DNA from: Vibrio splendidus 12E03
GTDB taxonomy: Bacteria; Pseudomonadota; Gammaproteobacteria; Enterobacterales; Vibrionaceae
DNA length: 41,675 nucleotides
Assembly (NCBI RefSeq): GCF_000272105.2
Contig: NZ_AJZD02000335.1
Span: forward strand, 1-41,675
Direction: 5' to 3'
Position 1 is the stretch's first letter, and every line of letters starts with the position of its first letter. The notes under the pieces were generated by a model. It was not told the origin of the DNA, did not search any database, and saw only the letters and a program-made list of their open reading frames with translations. Below, piece by piece: positions 7,756 through 17,106 of this stretch. A program made the position numbers and the translations under genes.

Positions 7756-9135
7756 TTACAACTCATCAAAAGCATTAATTGCTTCCGATAATTTTTTCAC
7801 GCCGTGGATCTGCATTCCAGGAATGCCACCTTTAGGCATGTTTGCTGCCGGTACGATCGCTTTCTTAAAGCCGTGTTTAAATGCCTCATTCAGACGCTCT
7901 TGCCCACTCGGTACCGGTCGAATCTCACCCGCTAGGCCTACTTCTCCAAATACCACCACATCTTTTGGCAATGCGCGATCCCTGAAACTTGAAAGTAAAG
8001 CCATCACCAACGCAAGATCAGCACTGGTTTCGGTTACTTTAACACCACCAACGACATTCACAAACACATCTTGGTCAGCCATTTGTAAGCCGCCGTGTTT
8101 ATGCAGCACCGCTAATAACAACGAAAGCCTGTTTTGCTCTAGGCCGACAGCGACACGACGCGGGTTAGCCAGCTGGGAATAATCCACCAGCGCTTGAATT
8201 TCAACAAGTAATGGACGAGTCCCTTCCCACACAACCATCACCGAACTGCCCGAGGTTTCTTCTTCACCACGAGACAAGAAGATAGCCGATGGGTTGCTGA
8301 CTTCTTTTAGTCCTTGGCCTGTCATAGCAAACACGCCAAGCTCATTGACCGCACCAAAACGGTTTTTGTGGCTGCGCAGTGTTCTAAAACGGCTATCGGT
8401 TCCGCCATCCAATAGAACAGAACAGTCAATAATGTGCTCAAGCACTTTTGGCCCGGCTAAGGTGCCGTCTTTAGTTACGTGTCCCACTAAGAACACAGCA
8501 ACGTTATTCTGTTTTGCGTAGCGCGTTAATGCGGTTGCCGATTCACGAACCTGAGCAACACTGCCCGGTGAAGACTGAACATCAGCAACGTGCATAACTT
8601 GGATGGAGTCGATAACCATGATCTTTGGCTGTTCTTTTTCAGCAACCTGACAGATCTTATCTACGTTGGTTTCAGAGAGCATCTTTAGGTGCTCTTTTGG
8701 TAATCCAAGTCGAGAGGCACGCATTGCAACCTGCTGTAAAGATTCTTCACCTGTTACATAAAGAGTCGGCAGTTGAGAAGAGAGCTGACACATGGTCTGC
8801 AATAATAGTGTTGATTTACCCGCGCCTGGGTTACCACCAATCAGGATCGCAGCACCAGGGACAACACCACCACCGAGTACGCGGTCGAGCTCTTTGAAGC
8901 CACTACTAAAGCGTGGTACTTCTTGCAGATTAATTTCAGATAATGTCTGAACGCTCGATTCTGTTACTGCACCTGCATAACCAGATAATCTTTCATTGCG
9001 CGCTACTTGAGGTGAAGCGGCTAACCTAACTTCTGTAATCGTGTTCCAAGCACCACATGCGTTGCACTGCCCCTGCCAACGTGGAAAGTCAGCACCACAG
9101 TCATTACACACATAAGCTCGTTTTGCCTTAGCCAT
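7756..9135 (-). CDS. radA: DNA repair protein RadA (Sms)
   Basis: 459 residues, the standard length. A RecA-like ATPase that speeds branch migration in recombination and recombinational repair. It has an N-terminal zinc finger with C10, C13, C24 and C27; Walker A GGNPGAGKST (100-109); the RadA-specific KNRFG motif (257-261); and a C-terminal Lon-protease-like domain with ELGVFAMTGQGL and GEVGLAGEIRPV. All key residues are intact. It is divergent from plzC (161-bp gap) and in tandem with fusA, but separated from it by a terminator. In many gammaproteobacteria radA lies near serB, as here. Confidence 0.96.
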   Translation of the reverse strand: MAKAKRAYVCNDCGADFPRWQGQCNACGAWNTITEVRLAASPQVARNERLSGYAGAVTESSVQTLSEINLQEVPRFSSGFKELDRVLGGGVVPGAAILIGGNPGAGKSTLLLQTMCQLSSQLPTLYVTGEESLQQVAMRASRLGLPKEHLKMLSETNVDKICQVAEKEQPKIMVIDSIQVMHVADVQSSPGSVAQVRESATALTRYAKQNNVAVFLVGHVTKDGTLAGPKVLEHIIDCSVLLDGGTDSRFRTLRSHKNRFGAVNELGVFAMTGQGLKEVSNPSAIFLSRGEEETSGSSVMVVWEGTRPLLVEIQALVDYSQLANPRRVAVGLEQNRLSLLLAVLHKHGGLQMADQDVFVNVVGGVKVTETSADLALVMALLSSFRDRALPKDVVVFGEVGLAGEIRPVPSGQERLNEAFKHGFKKAIVPAANMPKGGIPGMQIHGVKKLSEAINAFDEL

Positions 9136-9296
9136 AAAACCTCAATAATTTACTCAGTTACACAATGATGTTGTCAATTTGTGACTTATTTGACCGTACG
9201 GGTGAAAATAAACGTTGCAGTCATACCACTAATACTTAAAGATCGATTTAAACTAGTCGATAACATAAATGCACCGTCCATTCTAACAAGAAAAGT

Positions 9297-11645
9297 ATGC
9301 AGCAATCTGAAATTCTATCTGTAGCAGAACGTCTTATCCCGGCCTACCACGCCGAAGATTTCGAATTCCTTCTTTCTCAAATGACAGAAGGCGAATCTCC
9401 GTCTCTAAAACTGCTGGTTAAAATGGAACTGAATCGTATCATGGCTCCGTGTACAAAGAGCATTGATTTACGTGGGCGCATTGATAATGAATGTCGTCAG
9501 TTCACGTTAGACGGTCGTAAGCACTGGCTCGATGACATCGCGTTAAACGCGTATCAACGTGGTACTAAAAAGTTTAAAGGTTACACAGAAGGCGCATGGG
9601 AGTTAGTAATGACTCCGCGAACTCAGCCCCTTCGCAGTGTTGTTAAAACTTCGTCTCAAGATAGCCACGACATCACAAGCGCTAACAGCCCATTTGAAGC
9701 GGAAGCCATTAATCTAGGTTACGACTTAAAGCGCCAAGAGAACAGACTCAAGATTAGCTCACAGGTTGAGATCACCACATCGAAAGGGCAAAGCCTACAC
9801 GGTGTGACAGTTGATATCTCCCCTTCTGGTGCAAAGTTCAAAGTACCAAGTGCCTTTCGCTATAACCTTGGTGAAATCATCAGCGTTAAATTCACAGAAC
9901 TTGTCGAAAAGTCCCAAGAAAACGACGTTAACCAAGCAGTCGAATTTCGCGTTCTGGGTATTGATGAATCATACGAGAACAACGCAGTTAAATTTCTTAG
10001 AACCATCAAGGTAAGCGACACCAATATTGTGGCTCGCTTGCTTGATGAGTCCTTAAATAGCACCAGTAAGAAAACCAGCCATGAGAACCAAGATAGGATC
10101 ATTCGAACTCGCACACGAGGCATCGAGCACACCTATCTAAAGCACACCTGTAACCTACCTTTGTTCTTCAGTGGTAGCGAACTCAAGCTTGCATTGCTTA
10201 CGGATAACAACCATCCGTTGTGGCAATACTGGCACGACGAGCGAAATCAACAAGCACTGGGCACCCTGTTCAACGAACAACGTATGAACCTGCTGGCGAA
10301 ACCAGGAGTGAAGGGAACCAGTAACGTCATCTATTCGTTTACCCATGAACACCAAAACAAGACTTTGTTCTATTCAATGATGCTGCCTGAAGCCTCTCGT
10401 GAACAAAGACAGCTGTTCTGGCACATCGGTGGCAAACGTAAAAGTTGGAAGGCGTTCAAGTTCTCGGTTTTCGAACTGTCAGACACCGAGCGACAAGCAT
10501 TAGCTAAACACTCGGATACGCTAGCTCAAAGCTCAGCTCAACTGACGCATTGCGGAATCTTGCAAGAGATCGGCGATCACGAAAGTGCAGCTGATTATCT
10601 TCTGAGTGAAAAGCCACGTATTCCAAGCAGTGAATTGAACCGCTTCCGTCACCCGCGTACTGTGGTTGGGAACATTCAAAGTATCTATTTTGATTCTCAG
10701 ACTCGTCGTAAAGAGCCGAGATACCAGTTTAAATCACCGTTACAACTGACTTCACAAGATGGTGCAGCAGCGAACGGACACACCTTAGACATTTCGAAGC
10801 GTGGGCTCAGCATTACCCTTGAACACCCAATGGTACTCAAGATTAATGACCCAGTATTGGTCAACTTCAATGAGCTACAGCTCTATGATAAAAACTTGCC
10901 ACTGAGCACAGTGCCTTATCATGTAATTCGCGTAAGCCCGAATGGCCGAAACGTCCAATTGGTTATTGCTGAGAATGCCAAGACAATGCGAACCATCGCT
11001 TTCCTTAACGGGCTTATCGATCAAAATCAAAGCAAACTGATTAAGAAGAAAGAGATACTGCCAACCAATTCGTTGCTCGAATCGTTGCACAATATATTGC
11101 TGAGTAAGATGGTCAGTAACCCCATCTTCATTGATAAGCCAAGCTCAACGCTGCGTTGTAAGATCATTGGTGTGAACTTCCCACTGAATAAGCACCTAAC
11201 GTTACTGGCTAAGCTTGGACACAACCAAAAGTTCTCACTAGAGCCGATCTTTAAGGGTCACACTAGCTCATTGCTGGCTGAACCACTGAAAAGAATCGAA
11301 GGCGCAGAGCCTAAACACCATGACGTGTATATTGCTGCGGTAAAGTTTGGTGACAAGATCCAATCTGTGCATACCAAGTTGGTCAAAGATTTCGCCTCAG
11401 CAAAAGAGCGCATCTTATTCATTAAGAAGGCGCAGCACTTGGGTGATGTGTATGTATTGCGAGTCACTACGGCACCTATCTTTAATCCGCTAACAAGTTT
11501 ATTCCAATCGGATTTAGAAGAGCTTTCACGCATCAGCATGCATCAAGCTAAGAAACTAGAGAACGAGATCACCGCTTTTATTGGCTATGGTGAGATTGAA
11601 GACATCACAGATGAAGTGTTGATTCGATTAGAACTGACTCGTTAG
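9297..11645 (+). CDS. plzC: PlzC-like protein with two PilZ (c-di-GMP-binding) domains
   Basis: 782 residues, cytoplasmic, no membrane segment. Two PilZ sites can be seen. The first has R146-QEN-R150 followed by D173-I-S-P-S-G178. The second has R471-KEP-R475 followed by D498-I-S-K-R-G503. Both carry the RxxxR and (D/N)xSxxG residues that contact cyclic-di-GMP, so both look able to bind. The flanking regions (1-140, 260-460, 590-782) have no recognised catalytic motif. Location next to radA and serB matches V. cholerae VC2344 (PlzC), reported to affect motility, biofilm and virulence traits. The gene is monocistronic, divergent from radA, and ends in a strong terminator. Symbol given on synteny and domain content. 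Confidence 0.82.
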   Translation: MQQSEILSVAERLIPAYHAEDFEFLLSQMTEGESPSLKLLVKMELNRIMAPCTKSIDLRGRIDNECRQFTLDGRKHWLDDIALNAYQRGTKKFKGYTEGAWELVMTPRTQPLRSVVKTSSQDSHDITSANSPFEAEAINLGYDLKRQENRLKISSQVEITTSKGQSLHGVTVDISPSGAKFKVPSAFRYNLGEIISVKFTELVEKSQENDVNQAVEFRVLGIDESYENNAVKFLRTIKVSDTNIVARLLDESLNSTSKKTSHENQDRIIRTRTRGIEHTYLKHTCNLPLFFSGSELKLALLTDNNHPLWQYWHDERNQQALGTLFNEQRMNLLAKPGVKGTSNVIYSFTHEHQNKTLFYSMMLPEASREQRQLFWHIGGKRKSWKAFKFSVFELSDTERQALAKHSDTLAQSSAQLTHCGILQEIGDHESAADYLLSEKPRIPSSELNRFRHPRTVVGNIQSIYFDSQTRRKEPRYQFKSPLQLTSQDGAAANGHTLDISKRGLSITLEHPMVLKINDPVLVNFNELQLYDKNLPLSTVPYHVIRVSPNGRNVQLVIAENAKTMRTIAFLNGLIDQNQSKLIKKKEILPTNSLLESLHNILLSKMVSNPIFIDKPSSTLRCKIIGVNFPLNKHLTLLAKLGHNQKFSLEPIFKGHTSSLLAEPLKRIEGAEPKHHDVYIAAVKFGDKIQSVHTKLVKDFASAKERILFIKKAQHLGDVYVLRVTTAPIFNPLTSLFQSDLEELSRISMHQAKKLENEITAFIGYGEIEDITDEVLIRLELTR

Positions 11646-11671
11646 GTCAGCATCCATTTACTGGATTTGAA

Positions 11672-11704
11672 AATAGAAAAGCAGGCTCATCGCCTGCTTT
11701 TTTT
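11672..11704. terminator. Bidirectional terminator between plzC and serB
   Basis: GCAGGC / GCCTGC (11681-11686 and 11692-11697), extended by A-T pairs, 5-nt loop, seven T on the plus strand and a T-rich tract on the minus strand. It sits between convergent plzC and serB. Confidence 0.88.
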
Positions 11705-11755
11705 GTATCCGTGTTCTATTATAGTTTGCTGCTAGTAGAAGCTAGTAAGCAAGCC

Positions 11756-12736
11756 TTAAGGTTTCGCTTGCCAGCTGATCTTCTGTTGCTTAGCCAATAC
11801 ACCCGACAAGATGCATAGCACCCCGCCTAAACCAGCGTAACGCACAGCGGTTTGAGCTTGCTGCTCTACTTTTGGTTTCGCGTGGTAGGCAATGCCTAAA
11901 CCTGCAGAGCCCATCATCACCAAGTCATTGGCACCATCACCAACGGCAACGGTATTATGCAGTTCCAATTCGTACTCTTCAGCCAACTCTACCAAGATAT
12001 CCGCTTTGGTCTGCGCCGAAACAACATCACCTAACACTTCACCCGTCAACTTACCATTGACGATCTCAAGCGTGTTTGACTGAGCGTGGTCAAGATCAAG
12101 GGTATCTTTCAGGTAGTCAGAGAAGTAAGTAAAACCACCTGATGCAATCGCCGTTTTCCAACCAAGTTTGTTCAGAGTATTCACCAGTCCGACCAAGTCT
12201 GACATGAATGGCAATGACTGACGCACTTGCTCTAATATCGACTCATCCGCACCTTTCAGTGCTCCTACTCGTTGGCGTAGGCTCTGTTCAAAGTCGAGCT
12301 CGCCTTGCATTGCTCGTTCGGTGATTTCAGAGACTAACTCTCCCACTCCAGCCAATTTGGCAATCTCATCGATACATTCAATTTGAATCGCTGTGGAATC
12401 CATATCCATCACGATCAAACCTGGCTTAGATAAGTCTGGGACCTCGCTAAGGCAAGCATAATCAAGCTTTAGCGCTTGGAGGATTTCTTCGTGTGCTGGT
12501 GTTAGGTTGCCTGACATCAAAGCCACTTCATAATGCCCAACCTTCCACGTATCGAGGATGGTGTTGTAAGTGCCAGTGAAAAAGTCGATGTCATCGAAAG
12601 ATTGTGGAGATAGGTACTCACCAAACACAATCCAATTGGCTTTGGATTTAGCGAGTTGAGAAGCGAAACGAGTCTCGGGGAGTCGAGTTAATAATGTCGT
12701 ATGCCTTTTTATCGGCAGATATTTCTGAGCGTCCAT
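11756..12736 (-). CDS. serB: Phosphoserine phosphatase
   Basis: 326 residues (E. coli 322). Last step of serine biosynthesis: O-phosphoserine to serine. HAD-superfamily motifs: nucleophile motif I D111-MDST115, motif II around IASGGFTYF (S199), motif III/IV G266-DGAND271. The N-terminal ~100 residues are the regulatory-type domain of gammaproteobacterial SerB. The start is supported by AGGA 9 nt before ATG. It is divergent from ytjB, the conserved enterobacterial arrangement, and convergent with plzC. Confidence 0.96.
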   Translation of the reverse strand: MDAQKYLPIKRHTTLLTRLPETRFASQLAKSKANWIVFGEYLSPQSFDDIDFFTGTYNTILDTWKVGHYEVALMSGNLTPAHEEILQALKLDYACLSEVPDLSKPGLIVMDMDSTAIQIECIDEIAKLAGVGELVSEITERAMQGELDFEQSLRQRVGALKGADESILEQVRQSLPFMSDLVGLVNTLNKLGWKTAIASGGFTYFSDYLKDTLDLDHAQSNTLEIVNGKLTGEVLGDVVSAQTKADILVELAEEYELELHNTVAVGDGANDLVMMGSAGLGIAYHAKPKVEQQAQTAVRYAGLGGVLCILSGVLAKQQKISWQAKP

Positions 12737-12845
12737 GTGTATGATTCCTAATTAACTATGCTAAACGTTAACCTATTGCAATTTGAAAACGCAAGTCTCA
12801 ATATGTCTTAATCATAACATTTGTTTATTTCAGGCTTCGTGAAAC

Positions 12846-13457
12846 ATGAATGAATCATTGTTCTCAATACGTAACGCTTTACGAATGCTAGCCCTCATTT
12901 TATTGGCTACCATGTTCGTTGTAACGATTAAAAATACGGTCGTGATCAGTAAAGGTAACGAGAAGATCCAAGCAAAACAGTTGGAAACTCTTACCAAGCT
13001 GCTTATCTCTCAGGCATCACTTTCAGCCAGCAAGATGATCACGCAACAAGACCAAGAGCGATTACTTGATCTGACTAACCAGCTATCTCAAGACAGACTG
13101 GTGTTCGATACCACCATCTATGATGCAGAGGGTATTCGACTGGCTTCGAGCGAAAAAGCGCTCTCTGTACGTGAGGTTCTTGGCTTAGACACGCCACTTT
13201 CAACCGCAAGTATCGGTAGACAGCAATTAGTCGAACCTATTTACTCTGCAGAACATACGATCATTGGCTTTATTCGTGTGACCTTCGAAACCGGTAAGAT
13301 GACAGCGATTTCAGATCACCACTACCGTAAAAGTGATCGCTACATGATCGGTATGGTGTTGATGGGGTTTGTGAGTGGCGTGTTGTTCATCATGCTGATT
13401 CGCAGAAGACCGACTAAGTCTGGTGAGAACTTACTGTTGAAGAATGTAAGCTCATAG
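12846..13457 (+). CDS. ytjB: YtjB (Smp) family membrane protein
   Basis: 203 residues. Two membrane segments: LALILLATMFVVTI near residues 14-31, and IGMVLMGFVSGVLFIMLI near 167-185. They enclose a periplasmic domain of about 130 residues, with a basic cytoplasmic tail. The layout resembles a sensor stripped of its output domain. The family is known from E. coli Smp/YtjB, encoded divergently from serB as here; its function is not established. It is followed by a bidirectional terminator shared with deoD. Confidence 0.85.
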   Translation: MNESLFSIRNALRMLALILLATMFVVTIKNTVVISKGNEKIQAKQLETLTKLLISQASLSASKMITQQDQERLLDLTNQLSQDRLVFDTTIYDAEGIRLASSEKALSVREVLGLDTPLSTASIGRQQLVEPIYSAEHTIIGFIRVTFETGKMTAISDHHYRKSDRYMIGMVLMGFVSGVLFIMLIRRRPTKSGENLLLKNVSS

Positions 13458-13510
13458 ACACACTAGGCTGACAATAAATACTAGACTCAGAATAAATACC
13501 GCAATCCAAT

Positions 13511-13547
13511 AAAAAGCCCCGACGCTCAGGTAGCAACGGGGCTTTTT
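13511..13547. terminator. Bidirectional terminator between ytjB and deoD
   Basis: GCCCCG (13516-13521) pairs with CGGGGC (13537-13542), with an inner GCT/AGC stem, A-run on the left and T-run on the right. It terminates ytjB (+) and the deo operon (-). Confidence 0.9.
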
Positions 13548-13584
13548 GTTATCAGTTAACTTATCAAGCTAAGGCAAATCAATA

Positions 13585-14304
13585 TTATTCTTGGTCACCA
13601 AGCAACACTGAGTCTAGTGCGATAACCATCATGTCGTTGAAAGTCGTTTGACGTTCATCTGATGTCGTTTGCTCACCAGTCTTGATGTGGTCAGAAACAG
13701 TACAAATCGTTAGAGCTTTTGCGCCGTATTCAGCACATACACCATAAATGCCAGCTGCTTCCATCTCTACGCCAACAATGCCGTATTTGTCCATTACTTC
13801 GAACATCTCTGGATCTGGCGTGTAGAACAGCTCAGCCGAGAACAGGTTACCGACTTTTACGCCGACACCGCGAGCTTTGGCTGCATCTTCTGCCGCGCGC
13901 AACATTTTGTAATCCGCAATAGCCGCAAAGTCATGATCTTTAAAACGAATACGGTTCACTTTAGAGTCAGTACATGCGCCCATGCCGATCACCACATCAC
14001 GCACTTTGATATCTTCGCTCACTGCACCACAACTGCCCACACGAATGATCTTCTTCACACCAAAGTCTTTGATCAGCTCAGTCGCGTAAATAGAACAAGA
14101 TGGAATGCCCATACCGTGGCCCATTACCGAAACCTTACGACCTTTGTAAGTACCGGTGTAACCAAACATGTTGCGAACGTCGCACACTTGAACCACTTCT
14201 TCTAAGAAGGTTTCAGCGATGTATTTAGCACGTAGCGGGTCGCCTGGCATTAAAACTACGTCAGCGAAATCACCCATTTCAGCATTAATATGTGGAGTAG
14301 CCAT
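13585..14304 (-). CDS. deoD: Purine-nucleoside phosphorylase DeoD-type
   Basis: 239 residues from ATG 14304, identical in length to E. coli DeoD; a longer frame to 14325 has no ribosome site, whereas AAGGAT precedes ATG 14304. It phosphorolyses purine (deoxy)nucleosides to base and (deoxy)ribose-1-phosphate. Family markers: MPGDPLRAKYIAE, RVGSCGAV (phosphate site), GVEMEAAGIY (sugar/base site) and the catalytic Asp in TVSDHIKTGE. Last gene of the minus-strand deo operon, separated from deoB by a 65-nt gap holding a full intrinsic-terminator structure, so its level may be set apart from the other three genes. Confidence 0.97.
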   Translation of the reverse strand: MATPHINAEMGDFADVVLMPGDPLRAKYIAETFLEEVVQVCDVRNMFGYTGTYKGRKVSVMGHGMGIPSCSIYATELIKDFGVKKIIRVGSCGAVSEDIKVRDVVIGMGACTDSKVNRIRFKDHDFAAIADYKMLRAAEDAAKARGVGVKVGNLFSAELFYTPDPEMFEVMDKYGIVGVEMEAAGIYGVCAEYGAKALTICTVSDHIKTGEQTTSDERQTTFNDMMVIALDSVLLGDQE

Positions 14305-14328
14305 TGAAAATATCCTTAATCTCAAAAC

Positions 14329-14361
14329 AAAAAAAGAAGAGAGAGGTTTCCCTCTCTCTTC
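14329..14361 (-). terminator. Terminator-like hairpin between deoB and deoD
   Basis: A perfect 11-bp stem GAAGAGAGAGG / CCTCTCTCTTC (14336-14346 with 14351-14361) with a 4-nt loop, followed on the minus strand by seven T. It lies inside the operon, 25 nt before the deoD start codon; partial termination or attenuation of deoD is the likely effect. Confidence 0.82.
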
Positions 14362-14369
14362 GTTAACTA

Positions 14370-15590
14370 TTATAGAAAGCTTGTACCGTGTCCCATTGGC
14401 GATGTACCAAAGTAAGACGCTAAGCTTTGACCGATATCAGCGAACGTATCGCGACGGCCTAAAGAACCGGCTGGCACCTTCTGACCGTAAACAATCACAG
14501 GGATGTGCTCACGAGTATGGTCTGTACCTGGCCATGTAGGATCACAACCGTGGTCAGCCGTTAGGATAAGCACATCATCTTCTTTCATCATATCGATGAT
14601 TTCATTGATGCGACCATCGAAGTACTCAAGTGCCGCTGCGTAACCAGCAACATCACGGCGGTGGCCGTAAGCTGAGTCGAAATCAACGAAGTTAGTGAAC
14701 ACGATAGTGTTGTCGCCCGCTTCATTGATCGCTTCTTTGGTTGCTTCAAATAGCGCAGGGATACCTGTTGCTTTGGTTTTCTGAGTGATGCCACAACCCG
14801 CGTAGATATCAGAGATCTTACCGATTGAGTGAACGTTACCGCCCTTCTCATCAACCAACTTCTGAAGAATGGTAGCTGCAGGTGGCTCAACAGAAAGGTC
14901 ACGACGGTTACCAGTACGTTCGAATTGACCTTTGCCCGGGCCAATGAACGGACGAGCGATAACACGACCAATGTTGTAGTCTTCTAGCTCTTCACGAGCA
15001 ATCTGACAAAGGTCTAACAGGTTTTGTAGGCCGAATGTCTCTTCGTGACAAGCGATCTGGAAAACAGAGTCTGCAGAAGTATAGAAGATAGGCAGGCCAG
15101 TCTTCATGTGCTCTTCACCTAGGTTATCTAGGATTTCCGTGCCAGATGAGTGGCAGTTACCTAAGAAACCAGACAGGCCTGCACGCTCAAGAATGCGGTC
15201 AGTCAGTTCTTTTGGAAAGCTGTTCTCTTTGTCGGTGAAGTAGCCCCAGTCAAACAGTACAGGAACACCTGCGATTTCCCAGTGACCTGATGGCGTGTCT
15301 TTACCAGAAGACAGCTCAGCAGCGTGACCGTAAGCGCCAATGATCTCAGCGTCTGCATCCATACCAGGAGCAAAACGACCTGTAGACTCTTTATGAGCCA
15401 TCGCTAGACCTAGCTTAGACAGGTTTGGCAACGTCAGTGAACCTTTACGATCTGCATTGTCTGCAAGACCTTGGTCACAATGATCTGCGATGTGGCCCAT
15501 AGTGTCAGAACCTACATCACCAAATTTGTCCGCATCCGCTGTTTCACCGATACCGAATGAATCTAAAACTAAAATAAATGCTCTTTTCAT
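14370..15590 (-). CDS. deoB: Phosphopentomutase
   Basis: 406 residues from ATG 15590 (E. coli 407). Upstream in-frame TTG/GTG codons exist, but MKRAFILVLDSFGIG is the family's normal N-terminus. It interconverts (deoxy)ribose-1- and -5-phosphate, linking nucleoside phosphorolysis to DeoC. Alkaline-phosphatase superfamily metal sites are visible: DSFGIGE at the N-terminus, GKDTPSGHWE around the phosphorylated Thr, and LTADHGCDPTWPGTDHTREH near the C-terminus. Third gene of deoC-deoA-deoB-deoD; the 76-nt gap from deoA holds an intercistronic hairpin. Confidence 0.97.
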   Translation of the reverse strand: MKRAFILVLDSFGIGETADADKFGDVGSDTMGHIADHCDQGLADNADRKGSLTLPNLSKLGLAMAHKESTGRFAPGMDADAEIIGAYGHAAELSSGKDTPSGHWEIAGVPVLFDWGYFTDKENSFPKELTDRILERAGLSGFLGNCHSSGTEILDNLGEEHMKTGLPIFYTSADSVFQIACHEETFGLQNLLDLCQIAREELEDYNIGRVIARPFIGPGKGQFERTGNRRDLSVEPPAATILQKLVDEKGGNVHSIGKISDIYAGCGITQKTKATGIPALFEATKEAINEAGDNTIVFTNFVDFDSAYGHRRDVAGYAAALEYFDGRINEIIDMMKEDDVLILTADHGCDPTWPGTDHTREHIPVIVYGQKVPAGSLGRRDTFADIGQSLASYFGTSPMGHGTSFL

Positions 15591-15631
15591 TTTCTTCACC
15601 AACTTATTGCTCTTTGCACCAGAACTCTGTT

Positions 15632-15658
15632 TATCGGTATACGCGAGGCATACCGATA
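15632..15658 (-). other. Intercistronic hairpin between deoA and deoB
   Basis: TATCGGTAT (15632-15640) pairs with ATACCGATA (15650-15658), loop 9 nt, no T-run. More likely an mRNA processing or stability element than a terminator. Confidence 0.65.
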
Positions 15659-15666
15659 TCTGTTAT

Positions 15667-16995
15667 TTACACGTCTTCAGAACGAATCTGACGGTAAACG
15701 TCTGGCGTTGCTGTATATTCTCCGCCCACAGTGATTGCATTTTGTAATGCTGTTGCAGCTTCTTGCCACTGTTGTTCGTTGCGAGCATGAATCATTGCTA
15801 ATGGCTTATCTTCACTTGCTACTTCACCTAGGCGAATGAAGTGATCAAAACCGACTGCGTAATCAATGCTGTCAGTTGCTACGCGACGACCACCGCCCAT
15901 ACCAACCACAGCCATACCAATTGCACGAGTATCCATTGCTGATACCACACCGCTTTCTAGCGCGTACACTGGCTTAATAATGTCTGCTTTTTCTAGGTAG
16001 TTATCGTAGTTCGTTACGAAATCAGCTGGACCACCAAGACCCGCTACCATCTTACCGAAGCACTCTGCTGCTTTACCGTTATCCAGTACTGCCATCAGTT
16101 TTTCGCGCGCTTCGTCTGAATCTTTAGCTAGGTTACCCAGCACCAACATTTCAGCACACGATGCTAGAGTGATCTCTAACAAGCGTGGATTACGGTATTC
16201 GCCTGTTAAGAATTGAACCGCTTCACGAACTTCTACTGCGTTACCCGCTGAAGAAGCCAGTACTTGGTTCATGTCCGTTAGGATTGCTGTTGTTTTCGTA
16301 CCCGCACCGTTTGCTACTGCAACGATAGATTTCGCTAGCTCTTCAGATGCTTCGTAAGTCGGCATGAATGCGCCTGAACCTACTTTTACATCCATCACTA
16401 GAGAATCAAGGCCAGCGGCCAGCTTCTTAGATAGGATTGAAGCCGTGATTAGCGAGATGTTATCAACTGTTGCTGTGATATCGCGAGTCGCGTAAACACG
16501 CTTATCAGCAGGTGCTAGATCGCCTGTTTGACCGATGATCGCTACACCAGCATCTTTCGTTACTGCACCAAACACATCATTGGTTGGTGTAATGTTGTAG
16601 CCAGGGATAGATTCAAGCTTGTCTAGCGTACCGCCAGTGTGGCCTAAACCACGACCAGAGATCATTGGAACGAAACCGCCACATGCTGCCACCATAGGGC
16701 CAAGCATCAGAGAAGTTACGTCACCAACACCACCAGTAGAGTGTTTATCAACGATTGGGCCATCAAAGTTCATGTGGCTCCAGTCAATCACCATGCCTGA
16801 GTCACGCATTGCACACGTTAGTGCGATACGCTCTGGCATTGTCATTTCGTTAAAGAAGATAGCCATTGCGAATGCTGCAATTTGGCCTTCAGAAACCGTG
16901 TTTTTAGCCACACCTTGAATGAAGAAGTTAATTTCTTCAGCCGTTAGGACTTCACCGTCACGTTTTCTGCGAATAATTTCTTGAGGTAGATACAT
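15667..16995 (-). CDS. deoA: Thymidine phosphorylase
   Basis: 442 residues. It phosphorolyses thymidine and deoxyuridine to base and 2-deoxyribose-1-phosphate. The glycosyltransferase family 3 motif KHSTGGVGD(V)TSL and the downstream SGRGLGHTGGTLDKLES signature are complete. Start supported by GGGAGG shortly before ATG. Second gene of the operon; hairpins flank it on both sides without T-runs. Confidence 0.97.
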   Translation of the reverse strand: MYLPQEIIRRKRDGEVLTAEEINFFIQGVAKNTVSEGQIAAFAMAIFFNEMTMPERIALTCAMRDSGMVIDWSHMNFDGPIVDKHSTGGVGDVTSLMLGPMVAACGGFVPMISGRGLGHTGGTLDKLESIPGYNITPTNDVFGAVTKDAGVAIIGQTGDLAPADKRVYATRDITATVDNISLITASILSKKLAAGLDSLVMDVKVGSGAFMPTYEASEELAKSIVAVANGAGTKTTAILTDMNQVLASSAGNAVEVREAVQFLTGEYRNPRLLEITLASCAEMLVLGNLAKDSDEAREKLMAVLDNGKAAECFGKMVAGLGGPADFVTNYDNYLEKADIIKPVYALESGVVSAMDTRAIGMAVVGMGGGRRVATDSIDYAVGFDHFIRLGEVASEDKPLAMIHARNEQQWQEAATALQNAITVGGEYTATPDVYRQIRSEDV

Positions 16996-17046
16996 TAGTG
17001 CCTCCCAAACTCTAGTGAGTATGGTTTGTAGGGGAAAGAGGTAATA

Positions 17047-17069
17047 TGGAGTGGCTTAACGCCACTCCA
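17047..17069 (-). other. Intercistronic hairpin between deoC and deoA
   Basis: TGGAGTGGC (17047-17055) pairs with GCCACTCCA (17061-17069), 5-nt loop, GC-rich, no T-run on either strand. Probable mRNA processing or stabilising element. Confidence 0.7.
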
Positions 17070-17106
17070 CCAAACAGACTAAATCTTGTTACACCCGATT
17101 GGGATA

